From Rhodocytophaga rosea (GTDB lineage Bacteria; Bacteroidota; Bacteroidia; Cytophagales; 172606-1), in NCBI RefSeq assembly GCF_010119975.1, contig NZ_CP048222.1, positions 4,482,501 through 4,546,500 on the forward strand: DNA of 64,000 nt. Reading direction: 5' to 3'. Made by a program: the position numbers and the translations under genes. Below the pieces are notes generated by a model, which saw nothing but the letters and a program-made list of their open reading frames with translations, was not told where the DNA came from and did no database searches. Shown here piece after piece: positions 36,732-46,611 of this stretch. The stretch's first letter is position 1; the number at the start of each line of letters is the position of its first letter.

Positions 36732-39700
36732 ATGGCCTGCCATTTTCGAAAGCTGCTGCTTATTGTCTTAGCAGCGCTGTATGGGTGTAATCAGGTAACA
36801 ATTCCCGAAAACATTGCCCAGGCAAAACAAAATCTGCCAGATAAAATTGATTTTAACCTGCACGTAAAGCCTATTCTTTCAGACCGCTGTTTTGCCTGCC
36901 ATGGGCCAGATAAAAATAAGCGGGAAGAAGATTTACGATTGGATATAGCAGAAGGAGCTTTCGCCGCTTTAAAATCAGGGCATGGGAAGGCGATTGTACC
37001 TGGAAGCTTGCATAATAGCGAAGTGGTGAGACGTATCCTTTCTGAAAATCCGGAGGAAAGAATGCCGCCAGCCAGTTCAAATCTGAGTTTAACACCAGAA
37101 GAGTCAGCTACACTTATCAAATGGATTGAACAGGGTGCCGAGTACAAACCACACTGGGCTTTTATTCCACCAACTAAGCCGGAAGTTCCACTGGCAAAAA
37201 ACAAATCATGGAAATCAAATAATCCCATTGATAATTTTGTGCAAGCCACTTTAGAAAACAAAAACCTTAGTCCGGCTCCGGAAGCAGATAAAGAACGCTT
37301 GTTACGCAGAGTAACAATGGATTTAACAGGCTTACCTCCGACTATTGCAGAAATAGATGCTTTTTTAACCGATAATTCCCCTGATGCTTATGAAAAAGTA
37401 GTTGACCGCCTGCTCACCACAGATGCCTTTGCCGAACGTATGGCGATGGAATGGATGGATGTTGCCCGCTATGCCGATTCTCATGGGATGCATGCGGATG
37501 GATGGCGCATGATGTGGCCCTGGCGGGATTGGGTAATTAAGGCGTTTAAAAATAATATGCCGTATGACCAGTTCAGTACCTGGCAGATTGCCGGAGACTT
37601 ATTGCCTAATGCCACAAAAGAGCAGATTCTGGCTACAGCTTTTAACCGCAACCACCCGATGACGGCTGAAGGAGGAGTGATTGATGAGGAATTCCGCCTG
37701 AAATATGTATTTGACCGCACCAGCACTATTGGAACTGCTTTTCTGGCTTTAACCGTAGAATGCGCGCAGTGCCACGATCATAAATTTGACCCCATTTCCC
37801 AGAAAGATTATTATTCGTTATCAGCTTTTTTCAATAATGTAAAAGAGCTCGGCATGACTGGTGATGATGGAAATTATGGCCCTATGTTACTATTGCCGGA
37901 TGAAACCACAGAAAAGAAGTTAGCTGCCTTGGATAAACAAATACAGGACAAAGAAAAAGAGATAGAGCTTTCAGCAGAAAAAGCAGACCAGATACACCAG
38001 TTTATATCGAATAAATATCCTGCACCGGAAAGTCCAGCCGCTTATTTGCCTTTTGACAAAACAGCAACTACCACCAGGAAAGAAGGAGAAAAAGAACTAA
38101 TCATAGATGGCTCACCCCAATGTTATTCTTCGGGCACTCCTGAGCTGGTGAATGGTAAAAGAGGCAAAGCCTTACTGTTTAATGATGAGTATGATGAGGT
38201 GTTTTTGAAGAAAGTAGGCGCATATGAAATGAATGAAGCTTTTTCTGTGGGCATGTGGATCAATACCTCTAAACTGGAGAAAGGCAAAACGCAGACACTG
38301 ATAGGAAACACCGGCAACAAAAACAATTTCTGGCGGGGATGGGAATTCTACCTGGATACGGCCAATCATCTTTCTGTACGGCTTATTCACTCACTGCCGC
38401 ATAATTATTTGCATGTAAGCACCCTTGAAAGTATTCCGCTTGATACCTGGACCCATGTGGCTTTCACCTATGAAGGTTCTGGAAAAGCCTCTGGTGTGAA
38501 ACTGTATATGAATGGTGAGAAAGTATCTACAGCAAATAACTATGACCGCTTGTACAAAACTATCCGGACTATTGATGATGTAAAGCATTTAGCGCAGGAA
38601 AGACCCCTTAAAATCGGAAAAAGCTACAGGGTATTCACTGGAGAATATGGAATCTTCAAAGGAATGATAGATGAAGTAAGCTTATTTAACCGGCAAATAT
38701 CTACGTTTGAAATTAAAAAATTAGTAAAGCCGGAAGCACAACCAGAGGGCAGTTCTGCGCAAGAGTATCTCACTTTCCGCAATTCCCACTATCAGGCACT
38801 TCAACAGGAATTAAAAGAATTACGCCATGACAGAATTAAGGCAATCAATCAGGTGCCTGAAATAATGGTGATGGAGGAAATGAAACAGACCCGGCCTGCC
38901 TTTGTGCTCAACCGTGGACAATATGATTCACCAAAAGAAAAAGTAAATCCCGCTACTCCCCAAAGTGTAATGAGCTTCCCGGAAAACCTACCCAAAAATC
39001 GCCTGGGTTTGTCGAAATGGTTGTTTGATGCCCGCAATCCGCTTACAGCCCGTGTAACAGTAAACCGCTACTGGCAACTATTTTTTGGACAAGGCCTGGT
39101 GAAAACTTCCCATGATTTTGGTAACCAGGGCAATTTGCCATCCCATCCTGAATTGCTCGACTGGCTGGCCATTACCTTCCGGGAATCTGGCTGGGACGTG
39201 AAAAAACTAATGAAACTAATTGCCATGTCAGCTACGTACCGGCAAAACTCCAGGGCAGATAAGCAGTTACTGGAAACAGATCCGGATAATAAATTCCTGG
39301 CCAGAGGACCCAAATACCGCCTGCCAGCTGAAATGATCCGCGACAATGCCCTGGCAGCCAGTGGATTATTAGTCAGGTGGGTGGGTGGAGAAAGTGTAAA
39401 ACCCTATCAGCCAGAAGGTCTCTGGACAGAAAAGAATAATTTCTCCCACATGCTATTTGACTATGTTCCCAGCAAAGGAGATAGCTTATACCGCCGCAGC
39501 ATGTATTCTTTCATCCGCCGTACTTCGCCACATCCGGCCATGGTTGCCTTCGATGCAACCGCCAGAGATGTATGTATGGTAAAACGGGAAACCACCAATA
39601 CCCCTTTGCAGGCCTTGGTGCTGTTAAATGATCCGCAGTTTGTAGAAGCAGCCAGAGTAATGGCCATACGATTGCAGAAAGAGGGAGATGAACTGGAGCA

Positions 39701-39944
39701 ACAACTCGAACTGGCTTTCCGCCTCACTACCGGACGAAAACCCAAAGAGAAAGAAATTGAAGTATTAAAGCAGTTGTATCAATCGCAGTACACACAGTTT
39801 ACGCACAACACAAATCAGGCAGAGGAATTACTGGGTGTGGGAGAGTATAAACAAGAAGATGGTATTGATAAAGCTAAAACAGCCGCATTAGCTATGGTGG
39901 CCAGTACGCTGTTCAATCATGATGAATCCTATATGAAACGGTAG
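36732..39944 (+). CDS. Planctomycete-type cytochrome c / DUF1549 / LamG / DUF1553 lipoprotein
   Basis: A very large secreted lipoprotein (1070 aa from the ATG at 36732, lipobox 'ALYGC'). Domain order: a cytochrome-c-like (PSCyt1) segment with the haem motif 'CFACH', DUF1549 ('DVARYADSHGMHADGW' and a second 'CAQCH' site), a LamG/concanavalin-like middle (about 455-650) and DUF1553 ('LFDARNPLTARVTVNRYW'). These proteins are abundant in Planctomycetes and some Bacteroidota that degrade complex sulfated glycans. The DUF1501 gene follows 24 bp later, its constant partner. Probably an extracytoplasmic redox or hydrolytic complex; the reaction is unproven. Confidence 0.87.
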   Translation: MACHFRKLLLIVLAALYGCNQVTIPENIAQAKQNLPDKIDFNLHVKPILSDRCFACHGPDKNKREEDLRLDIAEGAFAALKSGHGKAIVPGSLHNSEVVRRILSENPEERMPPASSNLSLTPEESATLIKWIEQGAEYKPHWAFIPPTKPEVPLAKNKSWKSNNPIDNFVQATLENKNLSPAPEADKERLLRRVTMDLTGLPPTIAEIDAFLTDNSPDAYEKVVDRLLTTDAFAERMAMEWMDVARYADSHGMHADGWRMMWPWRDWVIKAFKNNMPYDQFSTWQIAGDLLPNATKEQILATAFNRNHPMTAEGGVIDEEFRLKYVFDRTSTIGTAFLALTVECAQCHDHKFDPISQKDYYSLSAFFNNVKELGMTGDDGNYGPMLLLPDETTEKKLAALDKQIQDKEKEIELSAEKADQIHQFISNKYPAPESPAAYLPFDKTATTTRKEGEKELIIDGSPQCYSSGTPELVNGKRGKALLFNDEYDEVFLKKVGAYEMNEAFSVGMWINTSKLEKGKTQTLIGNTGNKNNFWRGWEFYLDTANHLSVRLIHSLPHNYLHVSTLESIPLDTWTHVAFTYEGSGKASGVKLYMNGEKVSTANNYDRLYKTIRTIDDVKHLAQERPLKIGKSYRVFTGEYGIFKGMIDEVSLFNRQISTFEIKKLVKPEAQPEGSSAQEYLTFRNSHYQALQQELKELRHDRIKAINQVPEIMVMEEMKQTRPAFVLNRGQYDSPKEKVNPATPQSVMSFPENLPKNRLGLSKWLFDARNPLTARVTVNRYWQLFFGQGLVKTSHDFGNQGNLPSHPELLDWLAITFRESGWDVKKLMKLIAMSATYRQNSRADKQLLETDPDNKFLARGPKYRLPAEMIRDNALAASGLLVRWVGGESVKPYQPEGLWTEKNNFSHMLFDYVPSKGDSLYRRSMYSFIRRTSPHPAMVAFDATARDVCMVKRETTNTPLQALVLLNDPQFVEAARVMAIRLQKEGDELEQQLELAFRLTTGRKPKEKEIEVLKQLYQSQYTQFTHNTNQAEELLGVGEYKQEDGIDKAKTAALAMVASTLFNHDESYMKR

Positions 39945-39968
39945 ATATAAGCTTAACACAAGAAATAC

Positions 39969-41444
39969 ATGGATCATTCTAGCTGTAATCATTATAATAC
40001 CAAATATACCAGAAGGGATTTTCTCACTAAAACATCTCTGGGATTGGGAGCCGCCAGTATTGCTTCACTGCTAAACCCTTTAGGCTTATTTGGACAGGGA
40101 GCCAACCCAAAACAGATCATTGAAAACTCGAATGGCGGCGTATTAGGCCAGCCACATTTTGTGCCCAAAGCAAAACGGGTTATTTACTTGTTTCAGAGTG
40201 GCGCTCCTTCACACCTGGACTTATTTGATTATAAGCCTTTACTCAATAAGATGAATGGCAATGATATGCCTCCAAGCGTTCGTGGCGAAGGGCGGCTTAC
40301 TGGTATGTCTTCCGGACAAACAATTTTTCCATTGGCAGGGTCTTCGTTTAACTTTAAACAATATGGAAAGTCTGGTGCCTGGATGAGCGAATTAATGCCT
40401 TACACTTCCAAAATTGTAGATGAACTCTGCTTTGTAAAATCCATGCATACGGATGCCATCAATCATGATCCGGCGATTACCTTTATTCAGAGTGGTTCCC
40501 AGTTTCCCGGCAGGCCATCGATAGGTTCATGGCTGAGTTATGGCCTTGGGTCAGATAATGAGAATTTGCCGGCTTTTGTTGTGCTGGTTACTCAAGGACA
40601 AACCGGGCAACCTATTTATGCACGGTTGTGGGGAAATGGGTTTTTGCCTTCTGAACACCAGGGAGTGCAGTTCAGGGCTGGAAAGAATCCAGTGTTATAC
40701 TTATCTAATCCTCCTGGAGTAGCTTCAGAGAGCAGGCGGGAGCAACTGGATTACCTAAACAAATTGCAGGAAATGCAGTACGATGAATTTGAAGACCCCG
40801 AAATACAGGCCAGAATCTCGCAGTATGAAATGGCCTACCGCATGCAAACATCAGTTCCGGAAATTATGGATACAAGCAAAGAACCGGATTATATTTATGA
40901 CATGTATGGTCCCGATTCACGTAAACCGGGAACGTTTGCTGCCAATTGCCTGCTTGCCCGCAGGCTTGCCGAAAAAGGAGTAAAGTTTATTCAACTCTAT
41001 CATAGGGATTGGGACCATCATGGGAATTTGCCGAATGCCTTGCCTGTAAAATGTAAAGAAACCGACCAGAGCTCAGCTGCCCTGATTATGGACTTAAAAC
41101 AACGCGGTTTGCTGGAGGATACACTGGTAATATGGGGCGGTGAATTCGGACGTACCAGTTATTCCCAGGGTAAACTCACTGCCGACAACTATGGCCGGGA
41201 TCATCATCCTAAATGTTTTACACTGTTTATGGCAGGGGCAGGTGTAAAAAAAGGATTTACCTATGGGGCAACCGATGAGTTTGGCTATAATGTACTACAA
41301 GATCCAGTACATGTGCACGATTTTCAGGCTACCTTGCTGCATTTATTAGGTATTGATCATGAAAAGTTAGTGTATAAATTCCAGGGAAGAAGATACCGCC
41401 TGACTGACGTTCATGGAAAAGTAGTTCGTGAAATTATAGCCTGA
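39969..41444 (+). CDS. DUF1501 family Tat-exported protein
   Basis: The 491-aa protein starts with a twin-arginine signal (TRRDFLTKTSLGLGAAS). It belongs to the alkaline-phosphatase-like DUF1501 family, with 'LFQSGAPSHLDLFDYKP', 'NHDPAITFIQSGSQF', 'LVIWGGEFGRT' and 'DNYGRDHHPKCFTLFMAGAG'; the Asp/His residues suggest a sulfatase-like metal site. It is co-transcribed with the cytochrome/DUF1553 gene, the usual pairing. Its role is unknown, but the shared export route places both outside the inner membrane. Confidence 0.88.
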   Translation: MDHSSCNHYNTKYTRRDFLTKTSLGLGAASIASLLNPLGLFGQGANPKQIIENSNGGVLGQPHFVPKAKRVIYLFQSGAPSHLDLFDYKPLLNKMNGNDMPPSVRGEGRLTGMSSGQTIFPLAGSSFNFKQYGKSGAWMSELMPYTSKIVDELCFVKSMHTDAINHDPAITFIQSGSQFPGRPSIGSWLSYGLGSDNENLPAFVVLVTQGQTGQPIYARLWGNGFLPSEHQGVQFRAGKNPVLYLSNPPGVASESRREQLDYLNKLQEMQYDEFEDPEIQARISQYEMAYRMQTSVPEIMDTSKEPDYIYDMYGPDSRKPGTFAANCLLARRLAEKGVKFIQLYHRDWDHHGNLPNALPVKCKETDQSSAALIMDLKQRGLLEDTLVIWGGEFGRTSYSQGKLTADNYGRDHHPKCFTLFMAGAGVKKGFTYGATDEFGYNVLQDPVHVHDFQATLLHLLGIDHEKLVYKFQGRRYRLTDVHGKVVREIIA

Positions 41445-42098
41445 CACCTTGAACTTCAGAAGCATTGAATAGACATCTTGAACCCCATAAACTGAAGGTT
41501 GCAGTTACCAGCTATGATCTTTAAATATGCCCAGGGAATTTTCTTCCTTATTTCATTTTGAACATCTGATTTAGTATTATTTGTCATCAAGATTACAGCA
41601 AGTAAAATAAAAAATCACATTGCTTGTTTTTATGCTATCATAAATACCATCCATTTATAGCCTTTTCACTGAGTAGTTATCGAAGTTGGAAGCTGGAAAT
41701 GAGAAGGTAAACAGATTAGTATCCGATTTCTATCATTTATCTTTCAAATTCTCTCAGGTAATCAGTTATAATGGATATTTCATTTAAATAGATTTAATCT
41801 GCTTTTCTTATAAGCTCTATTTGATTAGACAGTAAGCAAACTGAAAAGCGCTTTGATTCAACCTGTTATTCTAATTGTGAGTATATTGTCAGAAGCTCGA
41901 ATCATTAAAATCCTGAAACAGGAAAACCTGGCAAAAATTGATAGAGGTAAATAAGCCCGCTGTTATGAAGATAATATAGGAAATTGTAAGCCGGAAACTA
42001 CAGATGTTTTACCTTTACATAGATGGAATTGTAGAACAGGAAGCATCAACCAGAATTTTCCAGCTTCCAACTTCCATCCTCCAACTTCTAATACACTA
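41445..42098. other. 654-bp gap with a long-range inverted repeat
   Basis: No coding frame is supported. The arms of an 18-bp inverted repeat lie at 41682-41699 and 42057-42074. The right side also has a stuttered TTCCAACTTCC tract just before the helicase start. Confidence 0.6.
41682..42074. repeat. 18-bp inverted repeat, 357 bp apart
   Basis: The sequence at 41682-41699 is the exact reverse complement of 42057-42074. The pair encloses 357 bp of non-coding DNA and ends 24 bp before the helicase start codon. No transposase frame lies between the arms, so this is not an intact insertion sequence. Confidence 0.75.
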
Positions 42099-45000
42099 AT
42101 GCCCAGCTCGCATCCATTTAAAATATACAGTTCTTCAGCCGGCTCCGGAAAAACCTATACCCTTACCAAAGAGTACCTGAAACTAGCCTTGCAACAGGAC
42201 AATCCTACCTATTACAAGCAAATTCTGGCTATTACTTTTACCAACGATGCGGCAAATGAGATGAAAGAGCGGATTTTGTCTGCTTTGAAAGGTTTTTCCG
42301 ATGAGAATTCCCTATCTGAATCCAGGCAGGCGTCCAACCAGGTGCTGCTCCAGACCATTGTGGAAGAACTACGGGCAGAAGGCGAGCATGTAACAGCCAC
42401 AGAAATCCGCCGACGGGCCGGACGTACGTTCAGGAGTATCTTGCATGATTACTCGGATTTTGCGGTGAGCACGATTGATAGCTTTGTAAACCGGCTGGTG
42501 AGTGCCTTTACAGAAGAACTCAATATTCCTTTTAATTACGAAGTAGACCTGGATGCTGCCGATCTGCTTAATAATGCCATCGACCGGCTGCTGAACAGAA
42601 TAGGAGAAGCAGAAGAAGCCGTACTCTCTGAAATGCTGGAAGGCTATGCGATGGAAAAAGCGGACGAAGGCAAAAGCTGGAACTATTTGCCAGATGATCT
42701 TGCCGGATTCGGAATGCATCTGCTGAATGAAAAAGTATTTGAAGCAGTAGGGAAATTACAACAGGTTACTTTACAGGATTTCCGGGATTTCCGCAGCAAA
42801 ATCCGGGAGTATCTCCAGTTACTTCAGGGACAAGTAGCCAGCCTGGCGGATGAAGCCTTGCAACTCATCGCCGAAAATGGACTAGACAGCAAATGTTTTG
42901 TGGGTGGAAGCAATGGTATACATGGCTATTTCTCCAAAATTGTAGAAGATCCGGAAGGGCGCATTATCTGGGCACCTACCGAAGCTTTTATCCGGGGAAT
43001 TGAAGGCAGTGAATGGGCACCCAAAGCAGTAAAAGAGGCGCAGCGTACCAAAGTAAACGCCATTGCTCCCGGTTTGCTGGAATATTATGAAGCCATTGAG
43101 CGATTGAAAGGCGAGTTTATTCTACTGGAAGCCATTTTGCGGCATTTTTACAAATTGTCTGTTATTCATGAGATCAATACGGAGCTGGAAGCCATTAAAT
43201 CGGAGAAAAATGTAGTGCACATTTCGGATTTTAATAAGGCCATTATCAATATAGTATTGCAGGAACCGGTGCCTTTTATTTATGAACGCCTGGGTGAACG
43301 TTATAACCACATCATGATTGATGAATTTCAGGATACTTCGGTACTACAGTGGAACAATTTGCTACCGCTGATAGAAAACAGTGTGGCCAAAGGACATTTT
43401 AGTATGATTGTAGGTGATGCCAAACAAGCCATTTATGGCTGGAGGGGAGGCGATATGGAACAAATTGTATACCTTTCCCAGAAACGTTTTGCCGAACTCA
43501 GTAAAAAGCATCAGCAATCCGACTTACTGGACTACCGCTACGAAACCCTGGAGTTTTCCCTAAAATCTGAACGGCTTACTACGAATTACCGGAGTACAGC
43601 TGAAATCATTGAATTTAACAACAACTTGTTCCGCTTGCTGTCCGGTTTATATAACCATGATAAACGTCTGCTTGCTGATGTATATGATGCCTTTTTTGAA
43701 CAGGAAATTCCGCCACAACCCCGGACAGGCGGACACATCCAGGTGGATTTTGTTTCCAAAGAATTGCTCACCTTAGATGCTTCTCCACAGGAACTGGCTA
43801 ATCCCTATAAATTTAATACGTTTGATGCCTTACTAAATATCATTTATGAGGCGAAAGCAGGAGGATATTCCTATCAGGATATGGCAATTTTGAACCGCAG
43901 CAATGTTAAAGGGAAAGAGATTGCCAATTTTTTGCAGGAACAGGGCATAGAAGTGATTTCCCAGGAAGCTTTGCTGTTACAGTCAGCCCGATCGGTGCAA
44001 CTGGTAATGGCTTTGTTTAAAGTAATCCACGAGCCGGAACATACCCTGCACCGCTATGAGGCATTGCATCTGTTTCATACCTATATTCTGGGCACTTTGC
44101 CGGATGCGACGGGAGAGGCTGTAAAGGAAATTCTGACCGGGGCTACTACTGAGCCTTTTTATGCATATTTTACTGAAAAAGGCTATACTATTGATCCTTT
44201 GCGCATCCAGCAGTCGGGTATTTACGAACTGAGTGAAAAAGTGATACAAGTATTTGAATTATTCAGCAAACCCAGGCAGGCCGCCTATCTGTTCCGTTTG
44301 CTGGATGTAATTCTGGAATTCAGTATCAAGCAGAGCAACCACCTGGCCGATTTTATGGAATACTGGGAGCAAAAGAAAGAAAAACTGTGTATCAATACAC
44401 CTAAAGAGTGGGAGGCGATTACGGTAAGTTCTATTCATAAATCCAAAGGACTGGAGTACCCGGTAGTAATTGTACCTTTTGCTGACTGGGAGTTTTCGCC
44501 CAATAAAGAAGATTTACTTTGGGTAAGCCTGGAAAAAGAAAATCTGCATCCGGCTACCTATTTGCTTCATGAATTACCTATCCGTTCAGCCGCTATCTCT
44601 CCGGTAAAAGACCTAAACCGTACTCCTTTGCGGGATCAGTATAGCCGGGAATCCGAAAAAGTATTTGTGGAAAGTTTGAATACACTCTATGTAGCTTTAA
44701 CCCGACCAACAGACCGGCTGTATTTGCTCACTAAAAAAGACGATTTTGAGAAAAAGAGTGATACCAGCCGGGTAAATGTGAGTTACCTGCTTTACCAGTA
44801 CATTGCCCATTTTGGAGAGTGGGAGCCGGAAAGAAATACTTATATTTTTCACCAGGGTTTGCCCAAGCCAGGAACAAAATCTACTGTTACAGAAAACGAA
44901 ACATGGACATTACGGGAAACCCAATATGCCGACTGGCAGGATAAGGCCAGACTTAGCCGGAAAGCTGCTATTATTTTCGATCCGCTCACTTTAGAAAAGC

Positions 45001-45428
45001 AAAGGGATATTTCCCAGAAGCTTTGTTACGCCCTCTCCCGTTTAACCTATGCGAAAGATCTGGATGATCTGCTTCTTACATTCCAGGCAGAAGGCCTGGT
45101 AGATATTACTGAAGCAGTAGAATTTGAACGAAGATTGAAAGCACTCCTTTCTCATGAATGGATACAGCCTTGTTTTAGCCCGGAAGTACGTATTATGTCA
45201 GCTCATAATATTATTTCTGCCAGAGCATTATCTTTACCATCTCCTGATAGAGTTGTAGTAAATAGGCAAACAATAAGTATATTGAATTTTTTGCCTGGTT
45301 CGCCCTCAGATGCGGATAGCAAGCGATTACAACGCTATAGTAAATTTCTGAAAGAGATGGGGTATGAAACGGTTGAAGCTATTCTGGTGAATGTGGCAGA
45401 TAGTAGTGTGCAAAAAATTAGTGTATAA
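42099..45428 (+). CDS. UvrD/RecB-type (AddA-like) superfamily 1 helicase
   Basis: The 1109-aa protein is a DNA helicase with Walker A 'SSAGSGKT' (12-19), 'ITFTNDAANEMKERIL', the DEFQDT-type Walker B 'IMIDEFQDTS', 'IVGDAKQAIYGWRGGD', and motifs V-VI ('SSIHKSKGLEYPVVIVPF', 'LYVALTRPTDRLYLL'). The C-terminus follows the RecB/AddA nuclease fold ('PDRVVVNRQTISILNF' and 'RYSKFLKEMGYETVEAILV'). But where the family has the catalytic IDxKTG, this protein has LNFLPG (1062-1067), so Asp and Lys are lost and the nuclease is probably inactive. It takes part in double-strand-break repair. The AddB-like partner is not adjacent. Confidence 0.88.
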   Translation: MPSSHPFKIYSSSAGSGKTYTLTKEYLKLALQQDNPTYYKQILAITFTNDAANEMKERILSALKGFSDENSLSESRQASNQVLLQTIVEELRAEGEHVTATEIRRRAGRTFRSILHDYSDFAVSTIDSFVNRLVSAFTEELNIPFNYEVDLDAADLLNNAIDRLLNRIGEAEEAVLSEMLEGYAMEKADEGKSWNYLPDDLAGFGMHLLNEKVFEAVGKLQQVTLQDFRDFRSKIREYLQLLQGQVASLADEALQLIAENGLDSKCFVGGSNGIHGYFSKIVEDPEGRIIWAPTEAFIRGIEGSEWAPKAVKEAQRTKVNAIAPGLLEYYEAIERLKGEFILLEAILRHFYKLSVIHEINTELEAIKSEKNVVHISDFNKAIINIVLQEPVPFIYERLGERYNHIMIDEFQDTSVLQWNNLLPLIENSVAKGHFSMIVGDAKQAIYGWRGGDMEQIVYLSQKRFAELSKKHQQSDLLDYRYETLEFSLKSERLTTNYRSTAEIIEFNNNLFRLLSGLYNHDKRLLADVYDAFFEQEIPPQPRTGGHIQVDFVSKELLTLDASPQELANPYKFNTFDALLNIIYEAKAGGYSYQDMAILNRSNVKGKEIANFLQEQGIEVISQEALLLQSARSVQLVMALFKVIHEPEHTLHRYEALHLFHTYILGTLPDATGEAVKEILTGATTEPFYAYFTEKGYTIDPLRIQQSGIYELSEKVIQVFELFSKPRQAAYLFRLLDVILEFSIKQSNHLADFMEYWEQKKEKLCINTPKEWEAITVSSIHKSKGLEYPVVIVPFADWEFSPNKEDLLWVSLEKENLHPATYLLHELPIRSAAISPVKDLNRTPLRDQYSRESEKVFVESLNTLYVALTRPTDRLYLLTKKDDFEKKSDTSRVNVSYLLYQYIAHFGEWEPERNTYIFHQGLPKPGTKSTVTENETWTLRETQYADWQDKARLSRKAAIIFDPLTLEKQRDISQKLCYALSRLTYAKDLDDLLLTFQAEGLVDITEAVEFERRLKALLSHEWIQPCFSPEVRIMSAHNIISARALSLPSPDRVVVNRQTISILNFLPGSPSDADSKRLQRYSKFLKEMGYETVEAILVNVADSSVQKISV

Positions 45429-45452
45429 ACAACACACAACTATTCTAACTAA

Positions 45453-45485
45453 AAAGCAGCTGCCAATCATGTGGGCAGCTGCTTT
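45453..45485. terminator. Hairpin terminator between convergent genes
   Basis: The arms 45453-45464 and 45474-45485 are perfect 12-bp complements with a 9-nt loop. It lies between the helicase stop and the stop of the DUF2382 gene. The flanking A5 and T3 runs make it best suited to the minus strand. Confidence 0.75.
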
Positions 45486-45519
45486 AAAATTCACTCCTGA
45501 TATTTGTATCAGAAACCGA

Positions 45520-46548
45520 TTACACACCTCTTGGTCTGCTCAGTTCTTCATCATCATCTAGTGTGCGGTCATCTGAATCTAATCTGCGTTCGTCAGAATT
45601 ATATATTCTGTCAGTATCTGCGATCCTGTCATCAGTTCTCTTCAAATTCTCTACTTCCACATCAGTTCTGCGAACGGTATCACGCACAGTTTCTTCCCGT
45701 TCTTCTACATCTTTATTCAAAGATATTTCTTCTATTACACGGGCTTCTTTATTTACAACAGGTACTTCTGAGCGTTCTGTCATTTCAACTGTACCTTCCC
45801 GGAATCCAGCCAGATCAGCTTCAGAAGCCGGACGGTTAACTGGGTGTCTTTCTACACGTACATGTTCTTCCCGCAAACGAAGGTTTTCTTCTACAGGTTT
45901 TTCAATAATCCGGCTACGTAAACGAACGCCACCAGTTTCTACTACCCGTTTTCCAACATTAAGTTGTTCTTCAATGATAGGCAGTGAAGTTTCAGAATCA
46001 ACTACATCTCTTCTATCCAAATTTGTTCTGTTATCAATATCTACTCTATCTGTGTCAACAACATCTCTGTCTCTGAATTTATCAGCGTCGAATCTGTTTG
46101 TATCCTTATCAAACCTATCGGCCGTATAAGCAGCACCGGTAGTAGTGGTATCTGTGAAATTAGAGCTAGAAGTAGTGTTTGAGTAATTACCAAACTGAGA
46201 TGCACGTTCATCAACATTTACTGCGCCATATTCGTCCAGAATATCAGCTGCTCTTTCTGCTTCGTCCGAAGATTGGGCATGAACAGTAACTACACAACCA
46301 CGGCTGGCAACACGGCTATACTTATCGGATTCATCGCTGCTTCCGAATAAAGAGCGGAAAAAGCCGCCAATGCTATCATCGTCGTCGTGTTTGCGGCTAG
46401 TGTAATCACTATCGCTTGAAGTGTAATTGCTAGAACTTCTATCGGCAATATCAATACTATTGCGGGTAAAGCCTCTTTCTACCAGATTGTCAACGGCCCT
46501 TCGGGCTTCGCTTTCATTATCAAAAATTCCAATCACTGTTTGTGCCAT
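45520..46548 (-). CDS. Stress protein: YflT-like N-terminus with DUF2382 domain
   Basis: The 342-aa protein begins with a general-stress (YflT) domain ('TVIGIFDNESEARRAVDNLV'), continues through a Ser/Asp-rich low-complexity region (about 40-180) and ends with a YsnF/AvaK-type DUF2382 domain ('LPIIEEQLNVGKRVVETGGV', 'ENLRLREEHVRVERHPVNRP'). It has no signal peptide. Such proteins are induced by desiccation, heat or oxidative stress in many bacteria; their biochemical role is unknown. It lies downstream of a second DUF2382 gene and probably shares its regulation. Confidence 0.85.
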   Translation of the reverse strand: MAQTVIGIFDNESEARRAVDNLVERGFTRNSIDIADRSSSNYTSSDSDYTSRKHDDDDSIGGFFRSLFGSSDESDKYSRVASRGCVVTVHAQSSDEAERAADILDEYGAVNVDERASQFGNYSNTTSSSNFTDTTTTGAAYTADRFDKDTNRFDADKFRDRDVVDTDRVDIDNRTNLDRRDVVDSETSLPIIEEQLNVGKRVVETGGVRLRSRIIEKPVEENLRLREEHVRVERHPVNRPASEADLAGFREGTVEMTERSEVPVVNKEARVIEEISLNKDVEEREETVRDTVRRTDVEVENLKRTDDRIADTDRIYNSDERRLDSDDRTLDDDEELSRPRGV

Positions 46549-46611
46549 GATGGTCCTCCTTTTTTAGGTGTTTAGGTTAAATAAAAGATTAGTTTGTTTG
46601 GGTTGTATTAA

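Noticed and set aside
41682-42074. Intact insertion sequence
   Set aside because: Inverted arms but no transposase frame or target duplication seen.
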